Source: Solirubrobacterales bacterium
GTDB lineage: Bacteria; Actinomycetota; Thermoleophilia; Solirubrobacterales; Solirubrobacteraceae
NCBI GenBank assembly: GCA_003244205.1
Contig: QHBW01000068.1
Location: forward strand, 1-41,837
Direction: 5' to 3'
Length of the DNA: 41,837 nt
How positions within the stretch are numbered: position 1 is the stretch's first letter; every line of letters starts with the position of its first letter. Below the pieces are notes generated by a model. That model was not told the origin of the DNA. It did not search any database and saw only the letters and a list, made by a program, of their open reading frames with translations. Below, piece by piece: positions 16,474-24,851 of the stretch. A program made the position numbers and the translations under genes.

Positions 16474-17365
16474 CGTTTCGACACCCGCCGTGTTGCCGCT
16501 TCCCGGCGGCCGCGCCGGCGCCACCGTGCGCCTGCACCCCTTGCTCACCGGGGAAGTCTTCGCGCCCATCGCACTGCTTCACAGGGCTCAGGGACCCCTC
16601 GCCGGGCTGCGAGCGGTGGGCATCGCCACGCGGAAGTCCGAGCGGGTCTGGATCCCTGCGCCGGTGTTCCTGATCGAGCATCCGAGTGCTGCCCCGCTGC
16701 TTGTCGACACAGGTCTGCACCCCGACGCTGGGACGCGGCCGCGATCGGTGATGGGACCGGTTGCACGACTGCTCTACGAGTTCCGCGTCGCTCCTGAGCA
16801 CGTTCTCTCCCGGCAGCTCGAAGCGCGCGGGCTGCGCCCTGGCGAGCTGGGCACGGTCGTGATGACCCACCTCCACACCGACCACGCCGGCGGCGTTCCG
16901 ACGCTTCCCGGAGCCACCTTCCTCGTCGATTCCCGCGAGTGGCGAGCGGCAACCGCCCGAAATGCCGTTGCGCGCGGGTACAGCCGTCTTCACCTGGACC
17001 GGTCGCTTGACTGGCGGACGATCGACTACGCCGACCTGGACGCACCCGCTTGCGGACCGTTCGACAACAGCATCGACCTGTTCGGCGACGGCTCTGTGCG
17101 ACTGCTGGCGACTCCCGGCCACACGCCTGGACACCAGTCGGTTCTCGTGCGCCTGCGCGAGGGCGAGGCTCTGCTGGCCGCAGACGCCGCCTATACACAG
17201 CGGACGATCGAGGAGCAGTTAATGCCGGGCATCGTCTGGAACGAAGGAGCGTTTCGCGATTCGCTCGCTCGCATCCGGCGCTACGCCGCTGAGCAGCCAA
17301 GCGCGCTGATCGTGCCCGGCCACGACCCACAGGCGTGGCAGGCGCTGTCGCCTGTCTACAACTGA
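16466..17365 (+). CDS. MBL-fold metallo-hydrolase (AHL lactonase-like), copy 1
   Basis: 299 residues. Metallo-beta-lactamase fold with the intact metal motif HLHTDHAGG (His135, His137, Asp139, His140), a later TPGHTPGHQSV with the third metal His, an Asp in LLAADAAY, and VPGHDP at the C-terminus, as in the N-acyl-homoserine lactonase (AiiA-type) branch. Hydrolysis of a lactone or ester is likely, but the substrate is not shown. ATG at 16466 overlaps the preceding gene by 8 bp. A diverged tandem copy follows at 17398. The pair is regulated with the TetR gene. Confidence 0.88.
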   Translation: MADVSTPAVLPLPGGRAGATVRLHPLLTGEVFAPIALLHRAQGPLAGLRAVGIATRKSERVWIPAPVFLIEHPSAAPLLVDTGLHPDAGTRPRSVMGPVARLLYEFRVAPEHVLSRQLEARGLRPGELGTVVMTHLHTDHAGGVPTLPGATFLVDSREWRAATARNAVARGYSRLHLDRSLDWRTIDYADLDAPACGPFDNSIDLFGDGSVRLLATPGHTPGHQSVLVRLREGEALLAADAAYTQRTIEEQLMPGIVWNEGAFRDSLARIRRYAAEQPSALIVPGHDPQAWQALSPVYN

Positions 17366-17384
17366 CTCCGGCACCCGACCCGAC

Positions 17385-17391
17385 AAGGAGG
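17385..17391 (+). promoter_or_regulatory. Strong Shine-Dalgarno before a non-standard ATC start
   Basis: AAGGAGG, six bases before ATC at 17398. No ATG, GTG or TTG sits at the expected spacing in the frame of the downstream hydrolase; the nearest is a GTG at 17335, inside the preceding gene. Confidence 0.55.
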
Positions 17392-17397
17392 CCCGCG

Positions 17398-18285
17398 ATC
17401 GCACCCACGATTCTGGCGCTGCCGCTCGAGGGCGGCGCGGAAGGCGCCGCCGTGCGGCTCCATCCGCTGGTCAGCGGAGAGATGCAGATCCGTCCCTGGC
17501 TGGGGGAGCTTCGTGAGGGGCCGGCAGCGGCGCTGCGCGAGCTGCTCACCTTCCTGCAGCCCAAGACGACCTGGCTGCCGGTGCCGGTGTACCTCGTGGA
17601 GCACCCCGTCGCCGGCCCGATTCTCGTGGAAACGGGGCTGGACCCCTCCGCCGCCTCGGACCCCGCGAAGACGATGGGGCGGCTCTTCGGCAGTGTGCTG
17701 TTCAGCTACCGGCTCGCCAAGCGCACGGTGCGAGAGCAGCTCGCCGACCGCGGCATCGATCCAGACGCGATACGGACCGTGGTGATGACGCATCTGCACA
17801 CCGATGACCACGCCGGAGGGGTAGGCCAGTTCCCCGGGGGCGACTTCATCGTCGACCGACGCGAGTGGGAGGTGGCGACGGCCAGGAGATCGATCCTCAA
17901 GGGGTACTACCGACCGGTCCTCGCCCGGTCCGGCCGTTGGAAGCTGGCGGACTATGCGACGGCCCAGCCATACGGAGCGTTCGCGCGCACGCTCGACCTC
18001 TTCGGCGACGGCTCCGTGCGCCTGCTGTCAACACCTGGGCACTCGGCGGGACACCAGTCGGTGCTCCTGCGGCTGCAATCTCGCGAGGCTCTGCTCTATG
18101 TCGACGCCGCGCACTACGAGCGTCAACTTCGGGAGGAGCTCACCTTCCCGATGGCCCACAGCAAGCGCACCCATCGCGAGACGCTCGCAGAGATCCACCG
18201 CTTCGTGGTCGAGCATCCCAACGCGCTCGTGATCCCCGGTCACGATCCCCGGGTCTGGAGCCAGCTCGAGCCCGTCTACGAGTAG
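17398..18285 (+). CDS. MBL-fold metallo-hydrolase (AHL lactonase-like), copy 2 with extra Asp in metal motif
   Basis: About 295 residues from ATC at 17398, placed by the Shine-Dalgarno at 17385-17391 and by alignment with copy 1, whose early residues (ALPLxGG, RLHPL) match. GTG at 17335 is the alternative start and would overlap copy 1 by 31 bp. The metal motif reads HLHTDDHAGG (17791-17820): one residue longer than the HxHxDH in copy 1, because of an additional Asp codon. The other metal positions, TPGHSAGHQSV and IPGHDP, are intact. The insertion would move the fourth ligand by one residue and could alter or abolish metal binding. Otherwise it is a clear tandem duplicate of copy 1. Confidence 0.85.
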   Translation: MAPTILALPLEGGAEGAAVRLHPLVSGEMQIRPWLGELREGPAAALRELLTFLQPKTTWLPVPVYLVEHPVAGPILVETGLDPSAASDPAKTMGRLFGSVLFSYRLAKRTVREQLADRGIDPDAIRTVVMTHLHTDDHAGGVGQFPGGDFIVDRREWEVATARRSILKGYYRPVLARSGRWKLADYATAQPYGAFARTLDLFGDGSVRLLSTPGHSAGHQSVLLRLQSREALLYVDAAHYERQLREELTFPMAHSKRTHRETLAEIHRFVVEHPNALVIPGHDPRVWSQLEPVYE

Positions 18286-18349
18286 CACGTGATGAGCATC
18301 CTCGAGCCTTGACCGCCGAGCGTCGAGGAGTAGCGTCCCTGGGAGCACG

Positions 18350-18838
18350 ATGACCGCGTTCGTCGATCTCTTCGAGCCAGCGCTGCAGTTCCCACCCGAC
18401 AGGTCACACCCGGCGATCGGCGCGGGCGACATCGTCGCGTTCGCGGTCCTCCTCACCGCCGGGCTGACGACGTGGCTGCTCGCCCACGTCCTCGGGCCCC
18501 GCCGGCGCTCACGGCGCGTGGTTGCGCCCGTGCAGGACGAGTTCGTTGCTCGCGCGGCGATGGAGGACCTCTGCAGCGAGGGCTGGCAGGCGCAGATCAC
18601 GCTCTACGGGTGGGGCGCCCCGGTCCCCTCCGACGCGCCGCCGGCGCGGCGCCCGCTGGTGTCGATCGACTACACCGAGTACGGCTCGCGCGCGACCCAC
18701 GAGGTTGCGGTGGTGCGACGGATCTGGGCTGAAAGCATCCCGGCGGCCCTGGAGGCGATGGTGCAGAGCCGTCGCACCGACGCAACGCTCGAGGAGATCG
18801 AGCGGGCCGCGAGCGACGAGGGCGACCGCTGGCGCTGA
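18350..18838 (+). CDS. Uncharacterised single-helix membrane protein
   Basis: 162 residues. One hydrophobic helix (AGDIVAFAVLLTAGLTTWLL, residues about 25-44), then a basic RRRSRR segment and a soluble C-terminal region with SIDYTEYGS and HEVAVVRRIWAESI. No family recognised. ATG at 18350 with GGGAG just upstream. It lies between the hydrolase operon and the nitroreductase on the same strand, 64 bp after the former. Confidence 0.65.
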   Translation: MTAFVDLFEPALQFPPDRSHPAIGAGDIVAFAVLLTAGLTTWLLAHVLGPRRRSRRVVAPVQDEFVARAAMEDLCSEGWQAQITLYGWGAPVPSDAPPARRPLVSIDYTEYGSRATHEVAVVRRIWAESIPAALEAMVQSRRTDATLEEIERAASDEGDRWR

Positions 18839-18877
18839 GCCGGCGCCTCGAGGCAACCGCTGGGGAGGGCGAACGCG

Positions 18878-19537
18878 ATGGAGCTCTACGAGGCGATGCG
18901 CAGCACCCCGGCGATGCGCAGCTTCAAGCCCGATCCCGTCCCGCGCGACGTGCTGCGTCGCGTGCTCGACAACGCACGCTTCGCGCCCTCGGGGGGCAAC
19001 CGCCAGGGATGGCGCGTGGTCGCAGTCGAGAGCCCCGAGGGACGCCGCCGCCTGCGCGAGCTCTATGTCCCTCATTGGGAGGCATACACGCAGGCCACCG
19101 GCGCGCGTGCGCTGCTCGACGCGCCCGCACCGGTGGAGGGGGTCTCGGCGCGCCGCCTGCAGATGCTGCGCAACGCCGACGACTTCGCCCATCATCTCGA
19201 CGATGTTCCTCTGCATCTCGTCGTCTGTGCCGAGCTCGCGGCGCTGGCGCTTGTAGACCGCGTCCTCGACCGCCCGAGCATCGTCGGGGGGGCGTCGATC
19301 TATCCGTTCGTGCAGAACATCCTCCTGGGGTCGCGCGCGGAGGGCTTGGGGACATCGCTGACGACGATCATCACCGCGGCCGAGGAGGACGTCCGCACAC
19401 TGCTCGGGCTGCCGCGGGGGATCGCGGTCGCCGCGCTGGTGGCGGTCGGCTCTCCGGCAGCGCCCTGGCCGACGAAGCTGTCGCGCCGGCCACTGGAGGA
19501 GTTCGCTTTCGCCGAGCGCTGGGGCGAGAGCCTCTAG
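18878..19537 (+). CDS. Nitroreductase family protein
   Basis: 219 residues. Flavin-dependent NAD(P)H oxidoreductase fold: YEAMRSTPAMRSFKPDPVP at the start (the RxxRxF-type FMN-binding block), FAPSGGNRQGWRVVAVE (FMN contact region), SIYPFVQNILLGSRAEGLG and a C-terminal PLEEFAF. Family members reduce nitro groups, quinones or enoyl-type substrates; the subfamily is not fixed. Strong Shine-Dalgarno GGGGAGGG precedes ATG 18878. Its stop overlaps the convergent serine hydrolase stop by four bases. Confidence 0.88.
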   Translation: MELYEAMRSTPAMRSFKPDPVPRDVLRRVLDNARFAPSGGNRQGWRVVAVESPEGRRRLRELYVPHWEAYTQATGARALLDAPAPVEGVSARRLQMLRNADDFAHHLDDVPLHLVVCAELAALALVDRVLDRPSIVGGASIYPFVQNILLGSRAEGLGTSLTTIITAAEEDVRTLLGLPRGIAVAALVAVGSPAAPWPTKLSRRPLEEFAFAERWGESL

Positions 19538-20952
19538 AGCAACCGGGCCGTGACGCCCTGGATCGTGTCGATCCCGTAGCTCATCGACGGGTCGCCATCG
19601 GTCATCACCGCCAGCGACCATGTCGTGGGCCCGCGCTGCAGACGTGCGGACTGATGGACGAGCTGCCCCAGCCCAGTCCCGCGCCAGCCGCCCTTGAAGT
19701 AGACGGTCCAACCCGCAGGGCGCGCGACGGCGGGGATACCCCAGCTCTCATAGCCGACGATCGTCGAAAGCAGGAATCTCGCGTAGCCGCGAAACTGCGG
19801 CGGGATCAGCTGATCCATCTCGAAAAAGAAGCGCGCCTGGTCGGCCGGGCTGATCTGCGCGTTGGCCCAGATGCCGGAGATCGAGAAGTCGGTCATCCCC
19901 GCTCGCCGCGCGAGGGCGTCGAGGGAGCCGTCGCCGACGATCGACCAGACCGAGGTTGCGGCGGAGTTGTCAGAGACATTGATCATCGGAAAGAGGATCG
20001 AGCGGCTCTGGTCGTCGAGCCCCCGGTGCTGGCTGGAGAGCATGTTCAGATAGGCGACGAGCAGCATCGCCTTCACCACACTGGCGGACACGAACGTGCG
20101 GTGCATGTTCCATCCGCTGAGGCGGCCCTCGCTGTCGACGACGGCGAAACCGGTCACGCCGGCGCGGCCCTGGAGATAGTGGCGCGCGGACGCGATACGA
20201 CCGGCGAACGGGAAGCCGGCGGGCGCGAAGCCGATCCCCTGGAAGTCTGTCGCCGATTGCACGCCCGCAGGAGGGGATGGTGCGGTGAAGTCGCGCTGGG
20301 GGCAGGCTGGGTGCGCCGAGGGCAGCCCGAGCGCGAGCTCGTAGCGCGACGGGGCCGTGAAGCACTCGAGGTAGCGGAAGCGCCCGGCGTTCACCGGCAG
20401 CACTGCCGTCATGCTGGTCCCCGCACCTACACGCCGCGTGTGCGTGATGGTCGCCAGCACGAAGCGAGCGGAGGATCCCTCCGCGACGAACCAGTAGGCG
20501 CGCCGACCACCCCATGGTAGATCGGCGGGATGTGCGGAGAAGATCGACACCTGGACTCGGCCGAGCGGCAGGTAGCTCAGGCGGGGGGTGACGGCGTCGT
20601 CGACGACGACGCTGATCGTTGGACTGACCAGCCCGGCGGCGGCGTACACGACGCGGTAGCGCGTGTTGAGCTGTGGCGTGACCACTGCCGAGAAGGAGCC
20701 GTCGGGCCTCACGCTCGCCAGGCTGAGCCCGTGCCAGCCGTAGTAGGGATAGGGGTTGGCGTCGACTTCGACCGTCTGACCGGGCGCCGGGGTGCTGCCT
20801 TGGACCTGACCGACGATTGTGGTGGACGAGCCGAACGCGACTTCCGTTTTGGTCGCGCTGATCGCGATCTGGACCGGGGCGGCCGCGGCGACGCCAGGCA
20901 GCATCGCCGCAACGACGAGCAGCAGACCAGCGACCGCGATCCCCCGACGCAC
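19534..20952 (-). CDS. Secreted penicillin-binding-type serine hydrolase with N-terminal Ig-like region
   Basis: 472 residues. Signal peptide (VAGLLLVVAAMLPGVAAAAP), a beta-rich Ig-like region to about residue 120, and a C-terminal beta-lactamase-like fold. The catalytic motifs are all visible: SxxK as SASVVKAM, SDN as NVSDNSAAT and KTG-equivalent as FKGGWRGTG. Likely a class A beta-lactamase-like or DD-peptidase-type enzyme at the cell surface. GTG start at 20952, 40 bp after the stop of the sigma factor gene, so the two may be transcribed together and this may be a stress-response envelope enzyme. Confidence 0.85.
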   Translation of the reverse strand: MRRGIAVAGLLLVVAAMLPGVAAAAPVQIAISATKTEVAFGSSTTIVGQVQGSTPAPGQTVEVDANPYPYYGWHGLSLASVRPDGSFSAVVTPQLNTRYRVVYAAAGLVSPTISVVVDDAVTPRLSYLPLGRVQVSIFSAHPADLPWGGRRAYWFVAEGSSARFVLATITHTRRVGAGTSMTAVLPVNAGRFRYLECFTAPSRYELALGLPSAHPACPQRDFTAPSPPAGVQSATDFQGIGFAPAGFPFAGRIASARHYLQGRAGVTGFAVVDSEGRLSGWNMHRTFVSASVVKAMLLVAYLNMLSSQHRGLDDQSRSILFPMINVSDNSAATSVWSIVGDGSLDALARRAGMTDFSISGIWANAQISPADQARFFFEMDQLIPPQFRGYARFLLSTIVGYESWGIPAVARPAGWTVYFKGGWRGTGLGQLVHQSARLQRGPTTWSLAVMTDGDPSMSYGIDTIQGVTARLL

Positions 20953-20992
20953 CGGCCGACCCTACCGGAGCGGCCGACGGCGCGTGCGCTCG

Positions 20993-21805
20993 CTAGCCCT
21001 GCTCGGTCTGCTCCGCGACAGCGCGCAGACGCGCGAGCGAACGGCGCAGCAGGCGGGAGATCTGCATCTGCGAGCAGCCGACGTGTTCGGCGATCTCCTG
21101 CTGGGTGAGGTCCTCGATGAAGCGCAGCCGCAGGATCAGGCGATCGCGCGCGGAGAGAGCGGCCAGCGCGGGGGCAACGCTCGCGGCCAGCTCGACGAGC
21201 TCGAGCCGCTCGTCGAGCTCGCCGAGGCGATCGGCAAGCGCCTGGGGGGCGTCGAGGTCGCGGTCGCTGGCGCCGCTCCCGGCCTCGAGCGAGACCGCGT
21301 CGTAGGCACGCGCCGCGGTCAGCGCCTCGACGACGTCCTCGCTTTCGAGGTGCAGCTCTTCGCAGATCTCCGGGACCGACGGCGGCCGCCCCAGCTTGCT
21401 GCCCAGACGGGAGCCGGCCTGCTCGACCGCGGCGACGCGCTCCTGCAGCCCGCGGGGCACGTGCACGCTCCAGCCGTGGTCGCGGAAGTGGCGCTTGAGC
21501 TCTCCCAGAATCGTGGGCACGGCAAAGGAGGAGAAGGCGAGGCCGCGCTCGGGGTCGAAGCGGTCAACCGCCTTTACGAGGCCAAGGCTCGCGACCTGAA
21601 CGAGGTCCTCGAGCGGCTCGGATCCATGCCGGTAGCGCAGCGCCAGCCTGCGCGCCAGCGGGATGAAGCGAGCGACGAGCGCGTCGCGAGTCTCACGATC
21701 GGATCCGCCGCTGGCGCGCAGGCGCAGGAACAGCGCCTGGGACTCCAGCGCTGAGGGTTGCTCGAAGGTGCTGGGGGGTTGCTCTGCGCCGACGGAAATG
21801 GCCAT
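20993..21805 (-). CDS. RNA polymerase sigma factor, SigB/SigF/SigG family
   Basis: 270 residues with regions 2, 3 and 4. Region 2 has LEDLVQVASLGLVKAVDRFD and GLAFSSFAVPTILGELKRHF, with the SVHVPRGLQE block that starts region 3; region 4 has LTQQEIAEHVGCSQMQISRL (helix-turn-helix). This matches group 3 stress and sporulation sigma factors of Actinobacteria. No anti-sigma or anti-anti-sigma gene is adjacent, which is unusual because SigB/F factors are normally held by a partner-switching module. ATG 21805; upstream intergenic space of 180 bp. Confidence 0.93.
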   Translation of the reverse strand: MAISVGAEQPPSTFEQPSALESQALFLRLRASGGSDRETRDALVARFIPLARRLALRYRHGSEPLEDLVQVASLGLVKAVDRFDPERGLAFSSFAVPTILGELKRHFRDHGWSVHVPRGLQERVAAVEQAGSRLGSKLGRPPSVPEICEELHLESEDVVEALTAARAYDAVSLEAGSGASDRDLDAPQALADRLGELDERLELVELAASVAPALAALSARDRLILRLRFIEDLTQQEIAEHVGCSQMQISRLLRRSLARLRAVAEQTEQG

Positions 21806-21985
21806 GTTGAAACGAGTACGACTCGAGGGCCTGGGATTGCTCCACAGTCCCCTGAGACGCCGTTTCCGACCGACGTGTGGACTTAGCGGTCAACTTCCCC
21901 GCCCAACCCGGTCAGTCTATCCCTCCGGCGAGCGATCTACCACGTCGCGCACACAGCGCGCCGCTTGCGGGGCATCGCCGGCGCG

Positions 21986-23377
21986 TCAGCGCGCGAGCAC
22001 CGCGACGATGCGGTTGCCGCCGGCGGCGAGGATCTCGCCGGCGGAGGCTGCTGGCGTGGAGAAATGGTTGGGCGCGCCGATCGCGACGGTGTAGAGCGGG
22101 TTGCCGTTGTGGAGGTCGAGCGCCACGAGCCGTCCGCCGCCGATGTCGATCGTCCACAGCGCGCCGCTGGCCACGATTGGCGGTCCGGCCGCGAAGCTCG
22201 GCCCCCGCCAGGCGATCGCCTGACTTCCCCCAGCGCCTGGCCGCACGGCGACGATCCCTCCGCAGGGGACATAGATCAGCCCGGCGGAGAGCGCCAGCCC
22301 ACCGTAGGCGCCCCTGTCGCAGACGTGCAGCGTCCCCAGCTGGCCGCCGACGCCGCCGAGGTGCGCCGTATTGAGCAGGTAACCGTCGCCCGACTTGCCG
22401 ATCACATAGGCGCGACCGTCGCCGAGCAACAGCGGTGCGACCGATCCCAGATCGGTGTCGTGCGCGTTTAGCGACGCCGAGCCGGTCTGGGTGAAGATGC
22501 CCTGCACGCCCAGACCCGCAGAGAGGCGGATGACGCTGTTGCCGAAGTCGGCGCTGCTGGCGGAGCGGGCGTTGCCGGTCGCCACATAGATGTGTGCTGC
22601 CGCGTCAATCGCCTCTCCCGACGGCGCCCAGATCCCCGCATCTCCGCTGCTGGGGACGCGGTAGGAGCGCACGGCTCCGTGAGCGGAGCCCGCGGGTGCG
22701 CTCAGAAGCTGGCCGTGATAGGTGCCGCAGTCGCCAAACAGGCCCCCGTAGGGGACGATCACGCGCCCGCGCGCGAGCGCGAGCGCCCCGCGCTGCTGGT
22801 GGGTAGCGGGGTTGGCCCCAGGTGCGTCGATCGCCCGCCGGATGCGTAAGTGGCCGCTGGAGAGCGAGACGCCCACCAGCTGGTGTTGGCGGCCGCTGGC
22901 CAAGAACGCGACTGCATAGACGATCCCGGCGGCGCGGTCGATCACCGGCGTGCCGGTGATGCCGCTGACGCTGATGTCGCCGCACGGGAGGCTGGCCCCG
23001 TCAACCGGCTTGGCGACATGATTGCGCCAGAGCACGCGCCCGCTCGCGCGCGAGAGCGCATAGAGCGTGTCGTTCTCGGTGGCAACGATCACCCGTCCGC
23101 CGGCGACGAGGGGCTCCGCGTAGACCTGCCCGTCGAGCGTTTGTGAGTGCCAGGCGACGTGCGGGTGCGCGAGCGTTGGGCCAACCGGGTCGTCCCCGGT
23201 GCGCGCGTTGTCGCGGTGATAGGTGAGCCAATCGTCGATCGCGGTTGGTGCCCCCGCCGCAGCGAGCAGGTCGGTGCTCGTCGCGGGCGTGCTCGAGCGG
23301 GCCGCCTGGTCGCCCGCTCCGCATGCGGCTAGGCTGACCAGCGCCGTCACGGCGGCCAAGATCGGGCGTGGGTGCAT
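21986..23377 (-). CDS. PQQ-like beta-propeller lipoprotein
   Basis: 463 residues. Signal peptide with lipobox SLAACGAG (Cys at about residue 19), then repeated propeller blades marked by VWHxQ-like and GRVLWRNHVAK, SGxIYVATGN-like HIYVATGNARS, GKSGDGYLLNT and GGGRLVALDLHNGNPLY. Same fold as BamB and quinoprotein dehydrogenases, but no catalytic residues were seen, so a scaffold or binding role is more likely. Probably exported and lipidated by Lgt. Divergent from the secreted hydrolase at 23448 with about 70 bp between. Confidence 0.86.
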   Translation of the reverse strand: MHPRPILAAVTALVSLAACGAGDQAARSSTPATSTDLLAAAGAPTAIDDWLTYHRDNARTGDDPVGPTLAHPHVAWHSQTLDGQVYAEPLVAGGRVIVATENDTLYALSRASGRVLWRNHVAKPVDGASLPCGDISVSGITGTPVIDRAAGIVYAVAFLASGRQHQLVGVSLSSGHLRIRRAIDAPGANPATHQQRGALALARGRVIVPYGGLFGDCGTYHGQLLSAPAGSAHGAVRSYRVPSSGDAGIWAPSGEAIDAAAHIYVATGNARSASSADFGNSVIRLSAGLGVQGIFTQTGSASLNAHDTDLGSVAPLLLGDGRAYVIGKSGDGYLLNTAHLGGVGGQLGTLHVCDRGAYGGLALSAGLIYVPCGGIVAVRPGAGGSQAIAWRGPSFAAGPPIVASGALWTIDIGGGRLVALDLHNGNPLYTVAIGAPNHFSTPAASAGEILAAGGNRIVAVLAR

Positions 23378-23447
23378 GCGGGCAGCGTAGACACGACAGC
23401 GCGCCGATCCGCCACAACTTCACCGCGAGCCGGCGTGTTGAACGATC

Positions 23448-24833
23448 GTGCGCATCCGTCTGCCCACCCATCCCTTCGTCGCCGCGGCGCTCGCCGTGCT
23501 CGCGCTAGCAGGCTCGGCCCCGGCCCAGGCCCAGGTTCCCCGCTTCCTCGCTGCGCTCGCGCCCTGCACCAACGGCCTGACGGGCAATTGGCGCTGCGCG
23601 ACGGTGCGTGTCTACCTCGATCGCGCCAAGCAGCGTGGGCATGTCGACCTCGGCCTCGCCTTTCTTCATTCTCCCGGTCCGGCGCGCCCGGCGATCGTCG
23701 GGCTCGCGGGCGGTCCCGGCCTGCCCGCGCTCTCCTCCGCGGGCTTCTTCGCCAACAAGATGGCGCCGGGGCTCGCGACACACGACCTGCTCGTCTTCGA
23801 CCAGCGCGGCACCGGCGTCTCCGATCGTCTCAACTGCCCGGAGATCGAGTCGAACTCGAGCTGGACTGCACAGCAGGTGCGCGCATGCGCGGCGCAGCTC
23901 GGCCCCGATCGCGGGCTCTACTCATCGCGCCAGACCGCTGCGGACATCGAGGACGTGCGCAGGCTGCTGGGCATCCCCGTGCTGACGTTGTTCGGGATTT
24001 CCTACGGGACGAAGACAGCGACCGACTACGCGCGCCTGTACCCGAGCCACGTCGAGGCGCTGATCCTCGACTCGGTCGTCTCCAAGGACACCGACCCCTT
24101 CTATCGCTACTCCGCGCGCTCGATCGTGCGCATCCTGCGCGACGAGTGTGGCGCGGTCAAGTGCGGCTATGACCCGGCCGTCGACATCCAGGCCCTGATA
24201 CGCCGCCAGCACCACGGCTACGTCGGCTTCGCGGATGGCTCGAGCGTGTCGGAGGCGCAGCTGCTCGACCTCTTCATGAACAACAAGCGCGGCCTGCCGC
24301 AGATCCCCGGGCTCATCCATCGTGCTCTGCGCGGTGATCCGCGCGGTCTCGTAAACGACGTCTCCTCCTACATTCCCGATCTGCGGGCGGGGACCGCCGG
24401 TCGCCAGAGCCGCACCCTCTATCTGGCGACAACCTGTGACGACAGCGTGCTGCCTTGGAGCGTGCACGACCTGCGCGCCAGGCGCTTGGCGGAGACGGGC
24501 GCGTGGCTGGTGGGGGCGGGTTCGACGTTCGCGCCGTTCACCGCTTCGCTGGGCTGGCAGTACGGGGTTGGCTCGCTGTGCGCGCCGTGGCCGTCGGCTG
24601 GCGGCTTCCCGGCGCTGCCGGCCCTGCCCGATGTTCCCGCGCTGCTGCTCGAGGGTGCCGATGACGCGCTCACCCCGGTCGAGGAGGCCCAGTCGGTCGC
24701 GGCTGAGCTGCCGCGTGCGCAGCTGATGGTGATGGCGGCCACCACCCACGTCGTGCTCGAGCAGGATCCCCAGTGCATAAACACCGCGGTGGCCCGCTTC
24801 TTCTCCGGTGTGCCCGTCGGCGCGAGCTGCTGA
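23448..24833 (+). CDS. Secreted alpha/beta hydrolase (tripeptidyl aminopeptidase-like)
   Basis: 461 residues. Signal peptide (AAALAVLALAGSAPAQAQ), then an alpha/beta hydrolase: oxyanion-type region VGLAGGPGLPA, FDQRGTGVSD, nucleophile elbow GISYGTKTA (Ser about residue 184), C-terminal acid in LLEGADDALTP, and His in MAATTHVVLEQDP. The order matches actinobacterial secreted tripeptidyl aminopeptidases and proline-iminopeptidase-like enzymes; the cap region, including LFMNNKRGLP, is family-like. GTG at 23448. Its stop lies 18 bp from that of the convergent P450 gene. Confidence 0.88.
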   Translation: MRIRLPTHPFVAAALAVLALAGSAPAQAQVPRFLAALAPCTNGLTGNWRCATVRVYLDRAKQRGHVDLGLAFLHSPGPARPAIVGLAGGPGLPALSSAGFFANKMAPGLATHDLLVFDQRGTGVSDRLNCPEIESNSSWTAQQVRACAAQLGPDRGLYSSRQTAADIEDVRRLLGIPVLTLFGISYGTKTATDYARLYPSHVEALILDSVVSKDTDPFYRYSARSIVRILRDECGAVKCGYDPAVDIQALIRRQHHGYVGFADGSSVSEAQLLDLFMNNKRGLPQIPGLIHRALRGDPRGLVNDVSSYIPDLRAGTAGRQSRTLYLATTCDDSVLPWSVHDLRARRLAETGAWLVGAGSTFAPFTASLGWQYGVGSLCAPWPSAGGFPALPALPDVPALLLEGADDALTPVEEAQSVAAELPRAQLMVMAATTHVVLEQDPQCINTAVARFFSGVPVGASC

Positions 24834-24851
24834 GCGCAGCCGGGCGGTCAG

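Noticed and set aside
19009-20520. 503-codon plus-strand frame over the nitroreductase and serine hydrolase
   Set aside because: Covers two well-supported genes in other frames and has only Arg/Gly-rich residues; no ribosome binding site.
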